From an uncultured Cuneatibacter sp. (GTDB taxonomy: Bacteria; Bacillota; Clostridia; Lachnospirales; Lachnospiraceae): a stretch of DNA of 61,381 nucleotides. Positions 1 through 8,615 of the stretch are shown piece by piece. How positions within the stretch are numbered: position 1 is the first letter of the stretch; every line of letters begins with the position of its first letter. A program made the translations under genes and the position numbers. The notes beneath the pieces were generated by a model. It was given only the letters and a program-made list of their open reading frames with translations, had not been told where the DNA came from and did no database searches. The stretch covers positions 1-61,381 of the forward strand of contig CAKQHB010000016.1 of assembly GCA_934234215.1 (NCBI GenBank), written 5' to 3'.

Positions 1-40
1 TATTTCTATTATATCAGAAGAACGGATGAAAACATAGCAA

Positions 41-62
41 AACCCCGCAAAAGCGGGGCTTT
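41..62 (-). terminator. Intrinsic terminator after tsf
   Basis: On the minus strand a CCCCGC/GCGGGG stem with a TTTT loop is followed by TTTTGC. It lies about 100 bases after the tsf stop codon and would end the rpsB-tsf transcript. Bases 1-40 and 63-164 show no gene. Confidence 0.85.
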
Positions 63-164
63 GTCTACAGCCTGAGAGCAGTTACATACTGCTCTCTCTT
101 TGATAGCAAAAGATTTGTACTTTATAAAAACATAATAGATTTTGCGTAAACTTCGCAAAATTGA

Positions 165-1100
165 TTATACATTCATCTGCTTTGCAACTTCTTCTGCAAA
201 GTTCTCCTGCTTCTTCTCGATGCCTTCGCCGGTCTCGAAACGAACAAAGCTCTTGATTGCAACCTTAGCATTGTTTGCCTTAGCTACTTCTTCAACATAC
301 TTTGCTACTACCTGCTTGCCATCCTCAGCCTTTACATATACCTGATCCAGCAGACAGATTTCCTTCAGCTCCTTGTTGATACGACCCATAACCATACCGT
401 TCAGGATCTTCTCGTTTGCATCGGGCTTCTCGTTCTTAGCCTGAGTCATCAGGATCTCTTTTTCTCTCTCGATGTAGTCCTGATCAACTTCGTTACGGCT
501 GGTGTACTGAGGCTTCAGAGCTGCGCACTGCATAGCTACGTTCTTAGCCATTTCCTTGATTGCATCGTTTACAACATCGGTCTCAACGTCAACCAGAACA
601 CCGATCTTACCACCTGCATGGATGTAGGAAGCAACGAAACCGTTCTCCTCTTCAACCTGTGCAAAACGACGGATGTTCATGTTCTCACCGATAACAGCGA
701 TCTGTCCAGCCAGAGCTTCGTTTACAGTCTTGGAAGAATCAAACTTCCAGGTCTCGTTCAGGAACTCTTCTACGTTTGCAGCCTTGGTATCCAGAGCCTG
801 CTCTGCAACCTGTGCTACATAGTTCTGGAACTTCTCGTTCTTTGCAACGAAGTCAGTCTCAGAGTTTACTTCTACTGCAACAGCCTTCTTGCCATCTTCG
901 CTTACCAGAGTTGCAACGATACCTTCTGCTGCGATTCTGTTAGCCTTCTTCTGAGCGGTAGCCAGTCCTTTTTCTCTCAGGAAGTCTACAGCTGCATCCA
1001 TATCGCCATCGGTAGCAGTCAGAGCCTTCTTACAGTCCATCATACCTGCGCCAGTTGCTTCACGTAATTCTTTTACCATAGATGCGCTAATTGTTGCCAT
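165..1100 (-). CDS. tsf: Translation elongation factor Ts
   Basis: Guanine nucleotide exchange factor for EF-Tu: it releases GDP so that EF-Tu can bind GTP and aminoacyl-tRNA again. The 311-residue product begins MATISASMVKELREATGAG, the conserved N-terminal UBA-like module that contacts EF-Tu. The TDFVAKN motif of the core follows near residue 80. An in-frame ATG lies four codons upstream at 1112, but it falls in the ribosome site (AGGAG at about 1104-1110), so 1100 is the start. It is the second gene of the rpsB-tsf operon, the usual arrangement. Length and motifs are normal. Confidence 0.97.
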   Translation of the reverse strand: MATISASMVKELREATGAGMMDCKKALTATDGDMDAAVDFLREKGLATAQKKANRIAAEGIVATLVSEDGKKAVAVEVNSETDFVAKNEKFQNYVAQVAEQALDTKAANVEEFLNETWKFDSSKTVNEALAGQIAVIGENMNIRRFAQVEEENGFVASYIHAGGKIGVLVDVETDVVNDAIKEMAKNVAMQCAALKPQYTSRNEVDQDYIEREKEILMTQAKNEKPDANEKILNGMVMGRINKELKEICLLDQVYVKAEDGKQVVAKYVEEVAKANNAKVAIKSFVRFETGEGIEKKQENFAEEVAKQMNV

Positions 1101-1141
1101 AATTCTCCTCATTTCTGTGCATGTGGCACTTTTTATTCATA

Positions 1142-1178
1142 AACGGCTGCCATTCCAAGTGTTGGAACCGCAGCCGCC
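1142..1178 (-). other. rpsB-tsf intercistronic hairpin
   Basis: CGGCTGC (1144-1150) pairs with GCAGCCG (1170-1176), and TTCCAA pairs with TTGGAA inside. No T-tract follows on the minus strand, so partial termination, mRNA processing or stabilisation are all possible. The stem is certain, the role inferred. Confidence 0.6.
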
Positions 1179-1194
1179 CAGTTAAATCGTTTAA

Positions 1195-1938
1195 TTATTC
1201 TGCTGCTGCTTCTACTTCAGCATCTACATCTGCTGCAGGTGCATCGGTAACTGCCTCACCCTGACGAGCCTCGATAACAGCGTCAGCCATCTTGGAAACG
1301 ATCAGCTTTACTGCACGGATAGCATCATCGTTACCAGGAATTACATAATCCAGCTCTTCCGGATCACAGTTGGTATCAGCGATACCGATCAGAGTGATTC
1401 CCAGAGAATGTGCTTCCTGAACACAGATTCTTTCCTTCTTAGGATCTACTACGAAGATAGCATCCGGAATCTTCTTCATGTTGCGGATACCGCCCAGGTT
1501 CTTCTGCAGCTTATCCAGCTCTTTCTTCAGCTCAACAACTTCCTTCTTCGGCAGAACATCTGCAGTACCATCTTCCATCATGGTCTCGATCTTGTTCATG
1601 CGAGCGATTCTGCTCTGGATGGTCTTGAAGTTGGTCAGCATACCACCTAACCATCTCTGGTTTACGTAGTACATACCACATCTCTCAGCCTCGGTAGCGA
1701 TAGCGTCCTGAGCCTGCTTCTTGGTACCAACGAACAGGATCTCACCGCCGTTTGCAGCGATATCTGCAACAGCCTTGTAAGCCTCATCAACCTTACCTAC
1801 AGACTTCTGCAGGTCAATGATGTAGATACCGTTACGCTCGGTATAGATGTAAGGAGCCATCTTAGGGTTCCATCTTCTTGTCTGATGTCCGAAATGAACG
1901 CCAGCTTCCAGCAACTGCTTCATAGAAATAATGCTCAT
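1195..1938 (-). CDS. rpsB: 30S ribosomal protein S2
   Basis: Small-subunit ribosomal protein, 247 residues. The N-terminus has the family signature LLEAGVHFGHQTRRWNPKM, and the inner PDAIFVVDP and GIADTNCDP motifs are typical of S2. The C-terminal tail is acidic and Ala/Glu rich. AAAGGAGAAAAGAC precedes the ATG. It is first in the rpsB-tsf operon, behind its own promoter at 2045-2073 and a leader of about 100 bases that could hold an S2 autoregulatory fold. The codY gene lies upstream on the same strand. Confidence 0.97.
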   Translation of the reverse strand: MSIISMKQLLEAGVHFGHQTRRWNPKMAPYIYTERNGIYIIDLQKSVGKVDEAYKAVADIAANGGEILFVGTKKQAQDAIATEAERCGMYYVNQRWLGGMLTNFKTIQSRIARMNKIETMMEDGTADVLPKKEVVELKKELDKLQKNLGGIRNMKKIPDAIFVVDPKKERICVQEAHSLGITLIGIADTNCDPEELDYVIPGNDDAIRAVKLIVSKMADAVIEARQGEAVTDAPAADVDAEVEAAAE

Positions 1939-2038
1939 GTCTTTTCTCCTTTTGGTTTTTCTTCCGCAGAATCACTCGCAGGGACCGGATCGCTCCGGCA
2001 CCGTCCCCGATTTCCATCTGCGTGAATTATTTTAAGCC
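1939..2038 (-). promoter_or_regulatory. rpsB 5' leader, possible S2-binding RNA
   Basis: The transcribed leader between the rpsB promoter and its ribosome site has G/C-rich complementary segments (GGGGACGG with CCGGTCCC, and GCCGGAGCGATCCGG). S2 leaders in many bacteria bind S2 and repress rpsB-tsf. The pairing is visible here; assignment to a known leader family is inference. Confidence 0.45.
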
Positions 2039-2044
2039 TGTAAG

Positions 2045-2073
2045 ATTATAGCACAGACTTTTTGTCATTTCAA
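2045..2073 (-). promoter_or_regulatory. rpsB promoter
   Basis: Minus strand -35 TTGAAA (2073-2068), 17-base spacer, -10 TATAAT (2050-2045). The -35 box overlaps the end of codY. Confidence 0.8.
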
Positions 2074-2870
2074 GTGTTTTTTACTCTTTTTTCGAAGCCT
2101 TTCTTACGGTCCTTCTCCAGCTCTGTCTCCATCAGTTGAAGCAAAGCCGGATTCAGAAAGTGGACATACGTTCCCTTCATACCGGAAGATCGGGATACCA
2201 ATACTCCGGAGCTCTCCATCTTTCGAAGTGTGTTTACGATGACGGAGCGGGTCAGATGTTCTTTCTGTGCCAGTCTGCTGGCAACCAGAATTCCATCTTC
2301 TCCTTTCATTTCGTTGAGGACATACCACGCTGCTTCTCTCTCCGAGCTGCTCATGACACGAACTGCTGACTGGATATTCTCCTCTTTTCCGGTTGCACGC
2401 TCCTCCGCAATGTTCTGCTCATGCACAAGTTCCATTCCAGTGATCACTGCGCCGTACTCCACCAGAATGATACTGTCGATATCATACGGTGCGCTCTTGC
2501 GGTAAGCAATCAGTGTCGCGAGACGCTCTCCGGCAATGATGACCGGTGCGATCATCGCCTGATTACCGCAGCCTTCGATTCCCAGCGTTTCCAGATTTAC
2601 ATTTTCCTGTGTGGAGAGCACTCCCAGCAGACGTTCATTCAGACTGCTGTTGATTGTCTCCTCCTCGGTGTCTGTAAATTCCCGCAGAGACACTGCCTGT
2701 TCACTCAGGCATTTGGAGAGGATCTTTCCGTTTTCTTTTAAGATCACGATTTCGGAATCCAGCACTCCGGACAGCACATGGCTGATCTCCGAAAAGCTGA
2801 TGGAGCCGGAGTTCGCATTGTGAAGCATCTTTGTCAATTTTCGTGTTTTGTCCAGCAACTGTACGTTCAT
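2070..2870 (-). CDS. codY: GTP-sensing global transcriptional repressor CodY
   Basis: CodY senses GTP and branched-chain amino acids and represses nutrient-starvation genes in low-GC Gram-positives. The 266-residue product starts MNVQLLDKTRKLTKML, the family N-terminus, followed by a GAF ligand-binding domain. It ends in a winged helix-turn-helix with HLTRSVIVNTLRKMES and GMKGTYVHFLN, which matches CodY closely. A longer frame starts at 2894 inside topA, but AGGAGT just before 2870 supports the shorter start. It sits 13 bases after topA, as in other Clostridia. Likely CodY targets in the window, such as gltBD, are inference only. Confidence 0.95.
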   Translation of the reverse strand: MNVQLLDKTRKLTKMLHNANSGSISFSEISHVLSGVLDSEIVILKENGKILSKCLSEQAVSLREFTDTEEETINSSLNERLLGVLSTQENVNLETLGIEGCGNQAMIAPVIIAGERLATLIAYRKSAPYDIDSIILVEYGAVITGMELVHEQNIAEERATGKEENIQSAVRVMSSSEREAAWYVLNEMKGEDGILVASRLAQKEHLTRSVIVNTLRKMESSGVLVSRSSGMKGTYVHFLNPALLQLMETELEKDRKKGFEKRVKNT

Positions 2871-2883
2871 CTTTTTACTCCTG

Positions 2884-4977
2884 TTATGTTTCATCTTCTT
2901 TCGGTCTCAATTTCGGATTGTCCATGACAAATCCGCAGGTTTCATTTGAACAAATCAGTTTATTGCCTTTTTCTATCAGGTAAGAACCGCAGATTTTACA
3001 CTTCTCAGTGGAAGGCTTTTGCCAAGACATAAAGTCACAGTCCGGATAGCCTTCGCATCCGTAATAGCGGCGCCCTTTCTTTGTCTTGCGGATCACAACT
3101 TCTTTTCCGCACAGAGGACACGGCACGCCTGCCTTCTCCAGATATGGCTTCGTGTTGCGGCATTCCGGGAAGTTCGGGCAGGCTAAGAACTTTCCGTGCG
3201 GTCCGTATTTGATGACCATGTTGCTTCCGCACAGTTCACAGATCTCGTCCGTCTTCTCGTCCTCGATCGTAACGTGCTCCAGTTCTTTCTCCGCTTTCTG
3301 AACTGCTTCATTCAGATCCGGATAGAAGTTTCGAACGATTGTCTTCCAGTCAATCTTACCATCTTCCACGCCATCCAACAGAGACTCCAGATTTGCTGTA
3401 AAGGAAACATCCACGATGGACGGAAAACTCTGTACCATCATCCGGTTGACAACCTCGCCAAGCTCAGTCACAAACAGCGAACGGTTTTCCTTAGCAATGT
3501 AGTGTCTTGCCAGAAGCGTTGTGATCGTCGGTGCGTAAGTGGAAGGACGTCCGATGCCCTGTTCTTCCAGCGCCTTTACCAGCGAGGCTTCGGTGTAATG
3601 TGCCGGAGGCTGTGTGAAGTGCTGTTTCGTCTGCAGCTCTTTGACCTTCAGCTCCATGCCCTTTTCCAGTCCGCTTAACATGGAATTGTTTTCTTCTTTT
3701 TCCTCTTCCTGCGTGTACACACTCATGAAGCCGTCAAAATCCAGCTTGGAAGCGGCCGCGCTGAAACGATATTCGCCTACGCCGAGACGAACATTCACTG
3801 TCTTATAACGGGCAGCTGTCATGCGGCTCGCAACAAAACGTTTCCAGATCAGCTGATACAGACGAAACTGCTCTCTTGTCAGAGATTCCTTAATCACTGT
3901 AGGCGTCAGGGTCAGATCTGTCGGGCGGATTGCCTCGTGAGCATCCTGAATTCTACCGGTGTTTGCATTCGCGGTCCGGGTCTTCTCCTGCACATATTCT
4001 GCACCGAAGTTCTCTCCAATATAAGTATGTGCGGCTGCTTCTGCTTCCTCGGAAATACGAGTCGAGTCGGTACGCAGGTAAGTGATCACACCGATCGTAC
4101 CGCGTCCCTTGACATCCACACCTTCATACAGCTGCTGTGCCAGGCGCATCGTCTTCTGCGTGGAATAATTCAACACTTTGGATGCTTCCTGCTGCAGCGT
4201 ACTGGTTGTAAACGGCAGCGGTGGATTTTTGATGCGTTCGCCTTCTTTCAGATCCTCAATGACAAACGGCTGTCCCTTGATTTCTTCCATAATCCGGTTC
4301 AGTTCTTCCTGACCGGTGATGTTTAATTTTTCTTTGCCTTTTCCGTAGAAATGCGCCATCAACGGCTTTCGCTCACCGGGACAGGCAAGAGCTGCATCCA
4401 ACGTCCAGTACTCTTCCGGAACAAAAGCATCAATCTGCGATTCTCTGTCACAAATCATGCGCAGTGCAACCGACTGGACACGACCGGCGGAAAGTCCACG
4501 CTTGACCTTTGCCCACAAAAGAGGGCTGATGCGGTAACCTACCATGCGGTCTAACATACGTCTGACCTGCTGGGCATTCACCAGATTTTCGTCAATTTCC
4601 CGCGGTGCCTTGATCGACGCCTTGACAGCATTTTTCGTGATCTCATTAAATGTGATACGTCTCGCCTTGTCATCATCCAGCTTCAACGCCTGCTTCAGAT
4701 GCCAAGAAATCGCTTCTCCCTCGCGGTCCGGATCCGTTGCCAGATACACGCGGTCTGCTTTTTTTGCCTCTTTGCGAAGCTTCGCCAAAAGCTCGCCTTT
4801 TCCGCGGATTGTAATATATTTCGGTTCGTAATCATTCGTCTCATCGAATCCAAGCTGGCTCTTCGGCAGATCCCGCACATGACCGTTTGATGCCATGACT
4901 TCATATTGGGAGCCGAGAAACTTCTGGATTGTTTTCACTTTTGCAGGAGACTCTACGATCACCAGATTTTTTGCCAT
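2884..4977 (-). CDS. topA: DNA topoisomerase I (type IA)
   Basis: Relaxes negative supercoils. The 697-residue protein opens with the TOPRIM domain (MAKNLVIVESPAKVKTI, then DPDREGEAISWH for metal binding). The active-site Tyr lies in ITYLRTDSTRIS near residue 300, and GIGRPSTYAP is also conserved. Three C-terminal four-cysteine zinc ribbons begin CELCGSNM, CPLCGKEV and CKICGSYL. It follows dprA by 17 bases and precedes codY in the same transcription unit. Nothing is unusual in length or motifs. Confidence 0.97.
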   Translation of the reverse strand: MAKNLVIVESPAKVKTIQKFLGSQYEVMASNGHVRDLPKSQLGFDETNDYEPKYITIRGKGELLAKLRKEAKKADRVYLATDPDREGEAISWHLKQALKLDDDKARRITFNEITKNAVKASIKAPREIDENLVNAQQVRRMLDRMVGYRISPLLWAKVKRGLSAGRVQSVALRMICDRESQIDAFVPEEYWTLDAALACPGERKPLMAHFYGKGKEKLNITGQEELNRIMEEIKGQPFVIEDLKEGERIKNPPLPFTTSTLQQEASKVLNYSTQKTMRLAQQLYEGVDVKGRGTIGVITYLRTDSTRISEEAEAAAHTYIGENFGAEYVQEKTRTANANTGRIQDAHEAIRPTDLTLTPTVIKESLTREQFRLYQLIWKRFVASRMTAARYKTVNVRLGVGEYRFSAAASKLDFDGFMSVYTQEEEKEENNSMLSGLEKGMELKVKELQTKQHFTQPPAHYTEASLVKALEEQGIGRPSTYAPTITTLLARHYIAKENRSLFVTELGEVVNRMMVQSFPSIVDVSFTANLESLLDGVEDGKIDWKTIVRNFYPDLNEAVQKAEKELEHVTIEDEKTDEICELCGSNMVIKYGPHGKFLACPNFPECRNTKPYLEKAGVPCPLCGKEVVIRKTKKGRRYYGCEGYPDCDFMSWQKPSTEKCKICGSYLIEKGNKLICSNETCGFVMDNPKLRPKEDET

Positions 4978-4994
4978 TTTTCACTACATCCTTT

Positions 4995-6077
4995 TTACTT
5001 TCTTCTCAAAACATAAAAACCCTCAACGGGTTGCGTGATCCATTCCTTCTGCTCCAGCTGCAGCAAAACCTGTGCCAGCCGCGCCAGAGAAAGTCCTGTC
5101 GCCTCCAAAATCACTTGAAAGTGTCTTGGTGACAAATCGAGACAACTATACACTAATTTTTCATCACCTGCAAGCCCTTCTTTTTCATTTTTTTCGGGCG
5201 GCTCAATAATTTTACAGAAATTTTCGAAATATTCCACAACTTGTTCCGGCGTCTGCAGCAGTGCTGCTCCACTTCGAATCAACCGATTGCAGCCCTCGCT
5301 GAGAACATCTCCGACTCTGCCGGGAAGCGCAAAAACTTCTTTTCCCTGCTCCAGTGCATACTCTACCGTGATAAATGATCCGCTTCGCTTTTTTGCCTCC
5401 ATCACAAGCAGACAGGATGCCAGACCACTGATCAGCCGATTTCTCTGGGGAAAATGATAGGGCAGCGGTGCCGCTCCCGGCAAAAATTCCGACAGCACGC
5501 CTCCCGTACAAATCATATGTTCATACAGATACTTGTTCTCCTGCGGATAGCAGACATCCGCTCCGGTTCCCAGGATTCCCAGCGTGTATCCATTCGCCTG
5601 CAGTGCCCCGCGATGTGCTGCACTGTCGATGCCATATGCCAAACCACTGACGATCCCGATGCCCCGCTCCGCAAGACTTCTGGCAAAATACTCTGCCATT
5701 TCCCGTCCGTAGGCGCTGCAATCTCTCGCACCAACGATCGCTGCTAACGGCATATCCACGTTCGGAAGTCTTCCTTTATAAAATAGAACTGCAGGCGGCT
5801 CGTACAGCTGTCGATACACTTCCGGGTACTCCTCCTCCGGATATGCCAGCAGATGCATTCCGCCTTCCTCCAGCGCATCCCATCTCTGCGTCTGATGTTC
5901 CCAGTTGTTTCGATACTTCTCCCATGCCGTTTTCTTTTCTTCTTTCAGGAAAGGGGCAGCGGACTCCGGCAATTGCCAATCGTTCTCCGCTCTCCAACCA
6001 AGCTTCAGCAGCTCGATCTTTTGACGGTTTGTAAAACCGGGAAATGCCGCCCATGCATACCAGTCCCTCTTTTTCAT
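4995..6077 (-). CDS. dprA: DNA-processing protein DprA/Smf
   Basis: Loads RecA on incoming single-stranded DNA during natural transformation. The 360-residue protein has the Rossmann-like DprA core: AIVGARDCSAYGREMAEYFA, GIVSGLAYGIDSAAHRGAL, FPQRNRLISGLA and GSFITVEYALEQG. A C-terminal winged-helix segment follows. The ATG at 6077 overlaps the comM stop as ATGA and has AGGTGA ahead of it. The longer frame to 6128 would run into comM and has no better ribosome site. With comM it makes a competence-related pair, although many clostridia keep these genes without known competence. Confidence 0.93.
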   Translation of the reverse strand: MKKRDWYAWAAFPGFTNRQKIELLKLGWRAENDWQLPESAAPFLKEEKKTAWEKYRNNWEHQTQRWDALEEGGMHLLAYPEEEYPEVYRQLYEPPAVLFYKGRLPNVDMPLAAIVGARDCSAYGREMAEYFARSLAERGIGIVSGLAYGIDSAAHRGALQANGYTLGILGTGADVCYPQENKYLYEHMICTGGVLSEFLPGAAPLPYHFPQRNRLISGLASCLLVMEAKKRSGSFITVEYALEQGKEVFALPGRVGDVLSEGCNRLIRSGAALLQTPEQVVEYFENFCKIIEPPEKNEKEGLAGDEKLVYSCLDLSPRHFQVILEATGLSLARLAQVLLQLEQKEWITQPVEGFYVLRRK

Positions 6078-7603
6078 GGACGGATCACCTGCCTTTCCGT
6101 CTCTGCCGATGCATTTCGGAAATACCACGCTTCACTGATTTCTTCCTCGCCGGGCTGCTCTCTTCCATTCAGATCTGCAATCGTCCGCGCGATCCGAAGC
6201 AGCTTATGATAACTCCTCATTCCGCCGCTTCGCCCTGCATACAGCATCTCCAACAGCTTTTTCCCTGCAGGATCCGGCAATGCATCTCGCTCCAGCAATT
6301 TTCCGGTGAGATGTGCATTGAGGATGCCACCCTCTGCCCGTGTGCGAAATCTCTGCCGCTCCACTGCTTCCAGTACATGTGCACGAATCTGTGCAGAAGT
6401 CCGCCCACGCTTTCCACTCTGCATCACCGAAAATGGTACTTCCGGCAGCTGCACCGACAGGTCGATCCGATCCAGCAGCGGCTTACTGATACGTCTCTGA
6501 TAGCGCAAGACATCCTGCTCCGGGCAGCGGCAACGATTGCGGTCAGGATAGTATCCGCATCTACAGGGATTTCGGGCTGCGACAAGCATCATTCGCGCCG
6601 GGAAGCGGTAAATTCCATGTGTGCGGGAGATTCGTACCTCACCTTCTTCCAACGGCTGACGCAATACCTCCAACACTTCCGGACGAAATTCCGGCAGCTC
6701 ATCCAAAAATAAAACACCGCAATGTGCCAGCGAGATTTCCCCGGGAATCGGTGTACTGCCCCCACCTGCCATTGCATGCACAGAAATTGTGTGATGAGGG
6801 CTGCGAAACGGACGCTCTGTCATCAGCCCTTCCACGGAAAATCCCCGCACACTGTACAGCTTTGTCAGCTCAATCTGCTCCTCCGGCGTCAGATCCGGCA
6901 GGATCGTTGTGATTCGCTGCGCCACCATGCTTTTTCCCGTGCCGGGCGGTCCTGTCAGGATCAGGTTATGCAAGCCTGCCGCGGCAATCTCCGCCGCACG
7001 CACGCCGGTCTCCTGTCCGATCACATCCGCAAAGTCTATGCGAACCTCCTGCTTTTCCGGCAGAATCCCCTTTTTTTGTTCGGGTGCACTCTCCGGATTT
7101 TCCAGAAAAGCCAGTACCTCCCGCAAGCTGGAAAATCCGTACACCGGAATCTGTTTCAGCGCGGCTCCTTCCCCTTGATTCTCCGATGGGACGATGCATC
7201 CCCTGCATCCCAACTTCCAAGCAGCCGCTGTGACGGAGATCGTACCGTGTACCGGCTTCAAAGCGCCGTCTAACCCCAGTTCTCCGCAGAACAGATATCC
7301 CTTTGCCTTTTCTCCCTCCAGCAGTCCTGCCGCGATCAGAACGGCAACTGCAATGGGCAGATCGAATCCATTTCCCGCTTTTCTGCGGTTTGCCGGGGAG
7401 AGATTGACCGTCAGCCTGCACGCCGGGAGGCGGATCCCGGTATTTTTCAATGCAGTCCGCACGCGCTCTCTCGCTTCCCGGACTTCTGATCCGAGAAACC
7501 CTACCATGTCAAAAGCGGGCAGCCCCTGGCTCATATCCGCTTCTACCTGAACCGGATACCCATCAATTCCAAATAAACCTGCACTTAAAACTGTTCCTGT
7601 CAT
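6074..7603 (-). CDS. comM: ComM/YifB-family Mg chelatase-like AAA+ ATPase
   Basis: Family members are hexameric helicases; ComM promotes branch migration during transformation. The 509-residue protein has an N-terminal Lon-protease-like fold (ending near residue 165), a Walker A GPPGTGKSMVAQR, a Walker B GVLFLDELPEF, the zinc-ligand stretch NPCRCGYYPDRNRCRC, and a C-terminal Mg-chelatase helical domain (RSYHKLLRIARTIADL). It is first in the comM-dprA-topA run, behind a promoter at 7635-7663 that overlaps an inverted repeat. Confidence 0.93.
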   Translation of the reverse strand: MTGTVLSAGLFGIDGYPVQVEADMSQGLPAFDMVGFLGSEVREARERVRTALKNTGIRLPACRLTVNLSPANRRKAGNGFDLPIAVAVLIAAGLLEGEKAKGYLFCGELGLDGALKPVHGTISVTAAAWKLGCRGCIVPSENQGEGAALKQIPVYGFSSLREVLAFLENPESAPEQKKGILPEKQEVRIDFADVIGQETGVRAAEIAAAGLHNLILTGPPGTGKSMVAQRITTILPDLTPEEQIELTKLYSVRGFSVEGLMTERPFRSPHHTISVHAMAGGGSTPIPGEISLAHCGVLFLDELPEFRPEVLEVLRQPLEEGEVRISRTHGIYRFPARMMLVAARNPCRCGYYPDRNRCRCPEQDVLRYQRRISKPLLDRIDLSVQLPEVPFSVMQSGKRGRTSAQIRAHVLEAVERQRFRTRAEGGILNAHLTGKLLERDALPDPAGKKLLEMLYAGRSGGMRSYHKLLRIARTIADLNGREQPGEEEISEAWYFRNASAETERQVIRP

Positions 7604-7623
7604 TTTCCTTTTTCTTCATCTGT

Positions 7624-7663
7624 AACGTATTTCCAAAATATACGTTTCTCCAGAAATTGTCAA
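7624..7663 (-). promoter_or_regulatory. comM promoter with overlapping inverted repeat
   Basis: On the minus strand -35 TTGACA (7663-7658), 17-base spacer, -10 TATTTT (7640-7635). A perfect 7-base inverted repeat, AACGTAT (7646-7640) and ATACGTT (7630-7624), straddles the -10 box and would suit a dimeric repressor. The regulator is unknown; the arms do not match the Bacillus LexA box. Confidence 0.6.
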
Positions 7664-7684
7664 GGAGAATTTTGGGTGAAAACA

Positions 7685-7826
7685 TAAAAATAGAATCCTG
7701 CATCGCAGGATTCTCCGCCTGCGGCGGGTCGCGAAGCGACAAATTCCATTCCGCCGCAGTGCGATCCACGCGGAGCGCTTTTTTGCTTTACAGGAAATGC
7801 GCCGTAATTTCCTATCAAGCAAAAAA
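7685..7826 (-). repeat. Terminator-associated structured repeat, full copy A
   Basis: About 140 bases, more than 85% alike by eye to copies at 14013-14155 and 35285-35426. Read on the minus strand it starts at the T-tract of the DUF4867 terminator. It continues with hairpin 1 (GCTTGATAGGAAAT paired with ATTTCCTGTAAAGC), a nested stem (CTCCGC/GCGGAG enclosing CTGCGGCGG/CCGCCGCAG enclosing GTCGC/GCGAC), and hairpin 3 (GAATCCTGC/GCAGGATTC) with a TATTTTTAT tail. It contains no reading frame of note. Confidence 0.9.
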
Positions 7827-7854
7827 GGCTGTACCCCTTCTTCGGAGTACAGCC
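7821..7854 (-). terminator. Intrinsic terminator of the DUF4867 gene
   Basis: GGCTGTAC (7854-7847) pairs with GTACAGCC (7834-7827) on the minus strand and is followed by six T. The structured repeat begins at this T-tract. Confidence 0.9.
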
Positions 7855-7884
7855 CTCAAGCTTCATTTTTATCAGAAATCGACT

Positions 7885-8526
7885 TTAGATCAACTCAGCA
7901 ATGTCGATATTCTCGCCGGTCAGACCAACATAAGCACCGCCAGCCGCTTCGGAAGACTCTGCATGCGCAAGCAACCATTTGTTGCGTGCGGTCATCCAGC
8001 CATCTTCTACATTCTTTACTTCGAACTTCGGCATCTCGGTGTTTGTATCCTTCGGCAGAACGATGACTACACGGAAGCCCTGTCCCTTCTTTGCATTGCA
8101 GGGAGCGTAGTGCAGAGTCGTTGCGTACACTTCTACTGCAGTTCCTGCAGGACAGCGGAATGCCTTTACTACAGAAGTGTCTAACTTGCCGTCTGTGATC
8201 TCAGACTGCTTTGCCAGAAGCAGGATCGCATCGTTGGAAGAAGGAATATCGATCTCGCTGTCTCTGTGGTATTCCAGACAGTTTAGCTTTGTGTTATTAC
8301 CATTGCAAAATCCGATCTGAATCGGCATACCACCGTAGCAGTTATCACGCAGCTGCGCAAATGCAGGAGTTGCCTCTAACTTTTCATCAGACGGAACATA
8401 AATAACCGCATCCTCCGGCTGAGGAGTTGTCTCATCCAGAACCTTCAGCAGCTCTGTGTAGTCATAGCCATCTACAACACGACCATACTCTTTAAACTCC
8501 GGATCCAGAACAGAATAAATCTTCAT
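7885..8526 (-). CDS. DUF4867 family protein
   Basis: A 213-residue protein starting MKIYSVLDPEFKEYGRVVDG. It has no signal peptide or membrane segment. It resembles DUF4867, a cupin-like family of Firmicutes often found near sugar-metabolism genes. Conserved-looking patches are GGMPIQIGFCNGNNTKLNCL, EYHRDSEI and GTAVEVYATTLHYAPC, consistent with a beta-barrel carrying possible metal ligands (His, Glu). The longer frame to 8550 is rejected because GGGAGG lies directly ahead of 8526. The gene is monocistronic, with its own promoter (8587-8615) and terminator. The biochemical function is unknown. Confidence 0.7.
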   Translation of the reverse strand: MKIYSVLDPEFKEYGRVVDGYDYTELLKVLDETTPQPEDAVIYVPSDEKLEATPAFAQLRDNCYGGMPIQIGFCNGNNTKLNCLEYHRDSEIDIPSSNDAILLLAKQSEITDGKLDTSVVKAFRCPAGTAVEVYATTLHYAPCNAKKGQGFRVVIVLPKDTNTEMPKFEVKNVEDGWMTARNKWLLAHAESSEAAGGAYVGLTGENIDIAELI

Positions 8527-8586
8527 TGTAACGAACCTCCCAATTTTCATCCCATATGCTTTGTGGGTATTTTGTAAACCTTTTTT

Positions 8587-8615
8587 ATTGTACTCAATCC
8601 GATCTCAAATGTCAA
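8587..8615 (-). promoter_or_regulatory. Promoter of the DUF4867 gene
   Basis: Minus strand TTGACA (8615-8610), 17-base spacer, TACAAT (8592-8587). It abuts the stop codon of the upstream phosphodiesterase gene. Confidence 0.85.

Noticed and set aside
7685..7826. Protein-coding frames through the repeat
   Set aside because: Frames such as those with RRRRRILQ-type runs recur only because the repeat recurs; they cross the terminator stems and have no ribosome site.
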